A stretch of 12,332 nucleotides of DNA from NCBI GenBank assembly GCA_030614945.1, contig JAUXAH010000029.1:1-12332 (forward strand). The letters are read 5' to 3'. Below are positions 12,154 to 12,332 of this stretch, piece after piece. This stretch comes from Phycisphaerae bacterium (GTDB lineage: Bacteria > Planctomycetota > Phycisphaerae > Sedimentisphaerales > SG8-4). The translations under genes and the position numbers were made by a program. How positions within the stretch are numbered: position 1 is the stretch's first letter; each line of letters opens with the position of its first letter. The notes under the pieces were generated by a model. The model was given only the letters and a program-made list of their open reading frames with translations, ran no database searches and was not told the origin of the DNA.

Positions 12154-12332
12154 CACACAAAACCATTTTTTTTAAAATTTTTTGAAAATTTTATTATAGG
12201 ACCTGCTCAGAAATCGGCTAATTCACGCTCAGACAGGCGCTTACGCAAATCTGCCCCCCAACATTTAGCCCCCAAATTTATTTGGGGATTCTGTTAATTC
12301 GCCTCGCTCAATTTCACAAACCATCCCACAGA
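12154..12332. other. Upstream flank of mraZ, no gene seen
   Basis: This region starts with an A/T-rich block (12163-12196, runs of T and A) that could act as an UP element or simply bend DNA upstream of the mraZ promoter. Further right there is a hairpin CCCCAAA/TTTGGGG (12270-12276 with 12281-12287, 4-base loop) without a T-run on either side. No open frame of note reaches the right edge. The region may hold the promoter of a divergent gene outside the window. Confidence 0.45.

Noticed and set aside
12270..12287. Hairpin as a terminator upstream of mraZ
   Set aside because: Neither strand has a T-run after the stem, and no gene end is visible nearby.

Overview
This window is a cell-envelope biogenesis locus made of two convergent gene sets that meet at about 5894-5961. 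Plus strand: mreB (3' part, entering from the left edge), mreC, mreD, a class B penicillin-binding protein of the elongation type (PBP2/mrdA), and a zinc-ribbon/DUF4190/prepilin-like membrane protein. Minus strand, read from the right: mraZ, a 71-aa protein of unknown function, rsmH (mraW), a membrane-anchored double-LysM protein, an ftsL-like gene, ftsI (class B PBP of the division type) and a MJ1255-like glycosyltransferase. The left half is an mre elongasome operon. The right half is the start of a dcw cluster that stops after ftsI and does not run on into murE/murF/mraY inside this window.

The organism is probably a planctomycete-like member of the PVC group, perhaps Phycisphaerae. This is an inference from three things: the prepilin-like C-terminus with a HNGQGCNILFVDSHVEW tail (a variant of the planctomycetal H-X9-DG motif) fused to DUF4190; the LysM gene inserted in the dcw order; and intergenic DNA full of short-period repeats of the kind seen in environmental Planctomycetota genomes. 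No rRNA or other strong taxonomic marker is present. All core catalytic motifs are intact: SxxK, SxN and KTG in both PBPs, the SAM-binding motif in RsmH and the nucleotide-binding motif in MreB.

The most striking feature is a set of simple repeats built on a 7-bp period (types such as CGAGCGA, GCATCGA, CGATTGA, CTATTCA, ATACGAA), together with palindromic elements (GTCATTGCGAG...CTCGCAATGAC and CCCCGTTAGAGA...TCTCTAACGGGG). They fill most gaps (829-956, 2266-2797, 9042-9121, 9344-9480, 10318-10434) and also lie inside reading frames. There are two tracts in mrdA, one in ftsI, one palindrome in the glycosyltransferase, one at the N-terminus of rsmH and one at the C-terminus of ftsL. In each case the frame stays open and the repeat-encoded peptide falls in a linker or at a terminus, away from catalytic motifs. 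A heptamer is coprime with the codon length, so each strand of a heptamer array encodes only one cyclic 7-residue peptide. The CGAGCGA array is stop-free on both strands: the sense peptide (RATSDE) appears in PBP2 and the antisense peptide (SLVARRS) in FtsI.

Functionally, MreBCD and PBP2 would run lateral wall synthesis. MraZ would regulate the dcw side, which has a plausible promoter with GTGG boxes upstream. RsmH methylates 16S rRNA, and FtsL/FtsI with the LysM protein would serve septal peptidoglycan synthesis. The two genes at the convergent ends have no certain link to wall synthesis. No tRNA, rRNA, CRISPR array, transposase or clear intrinsic terminator was seen.
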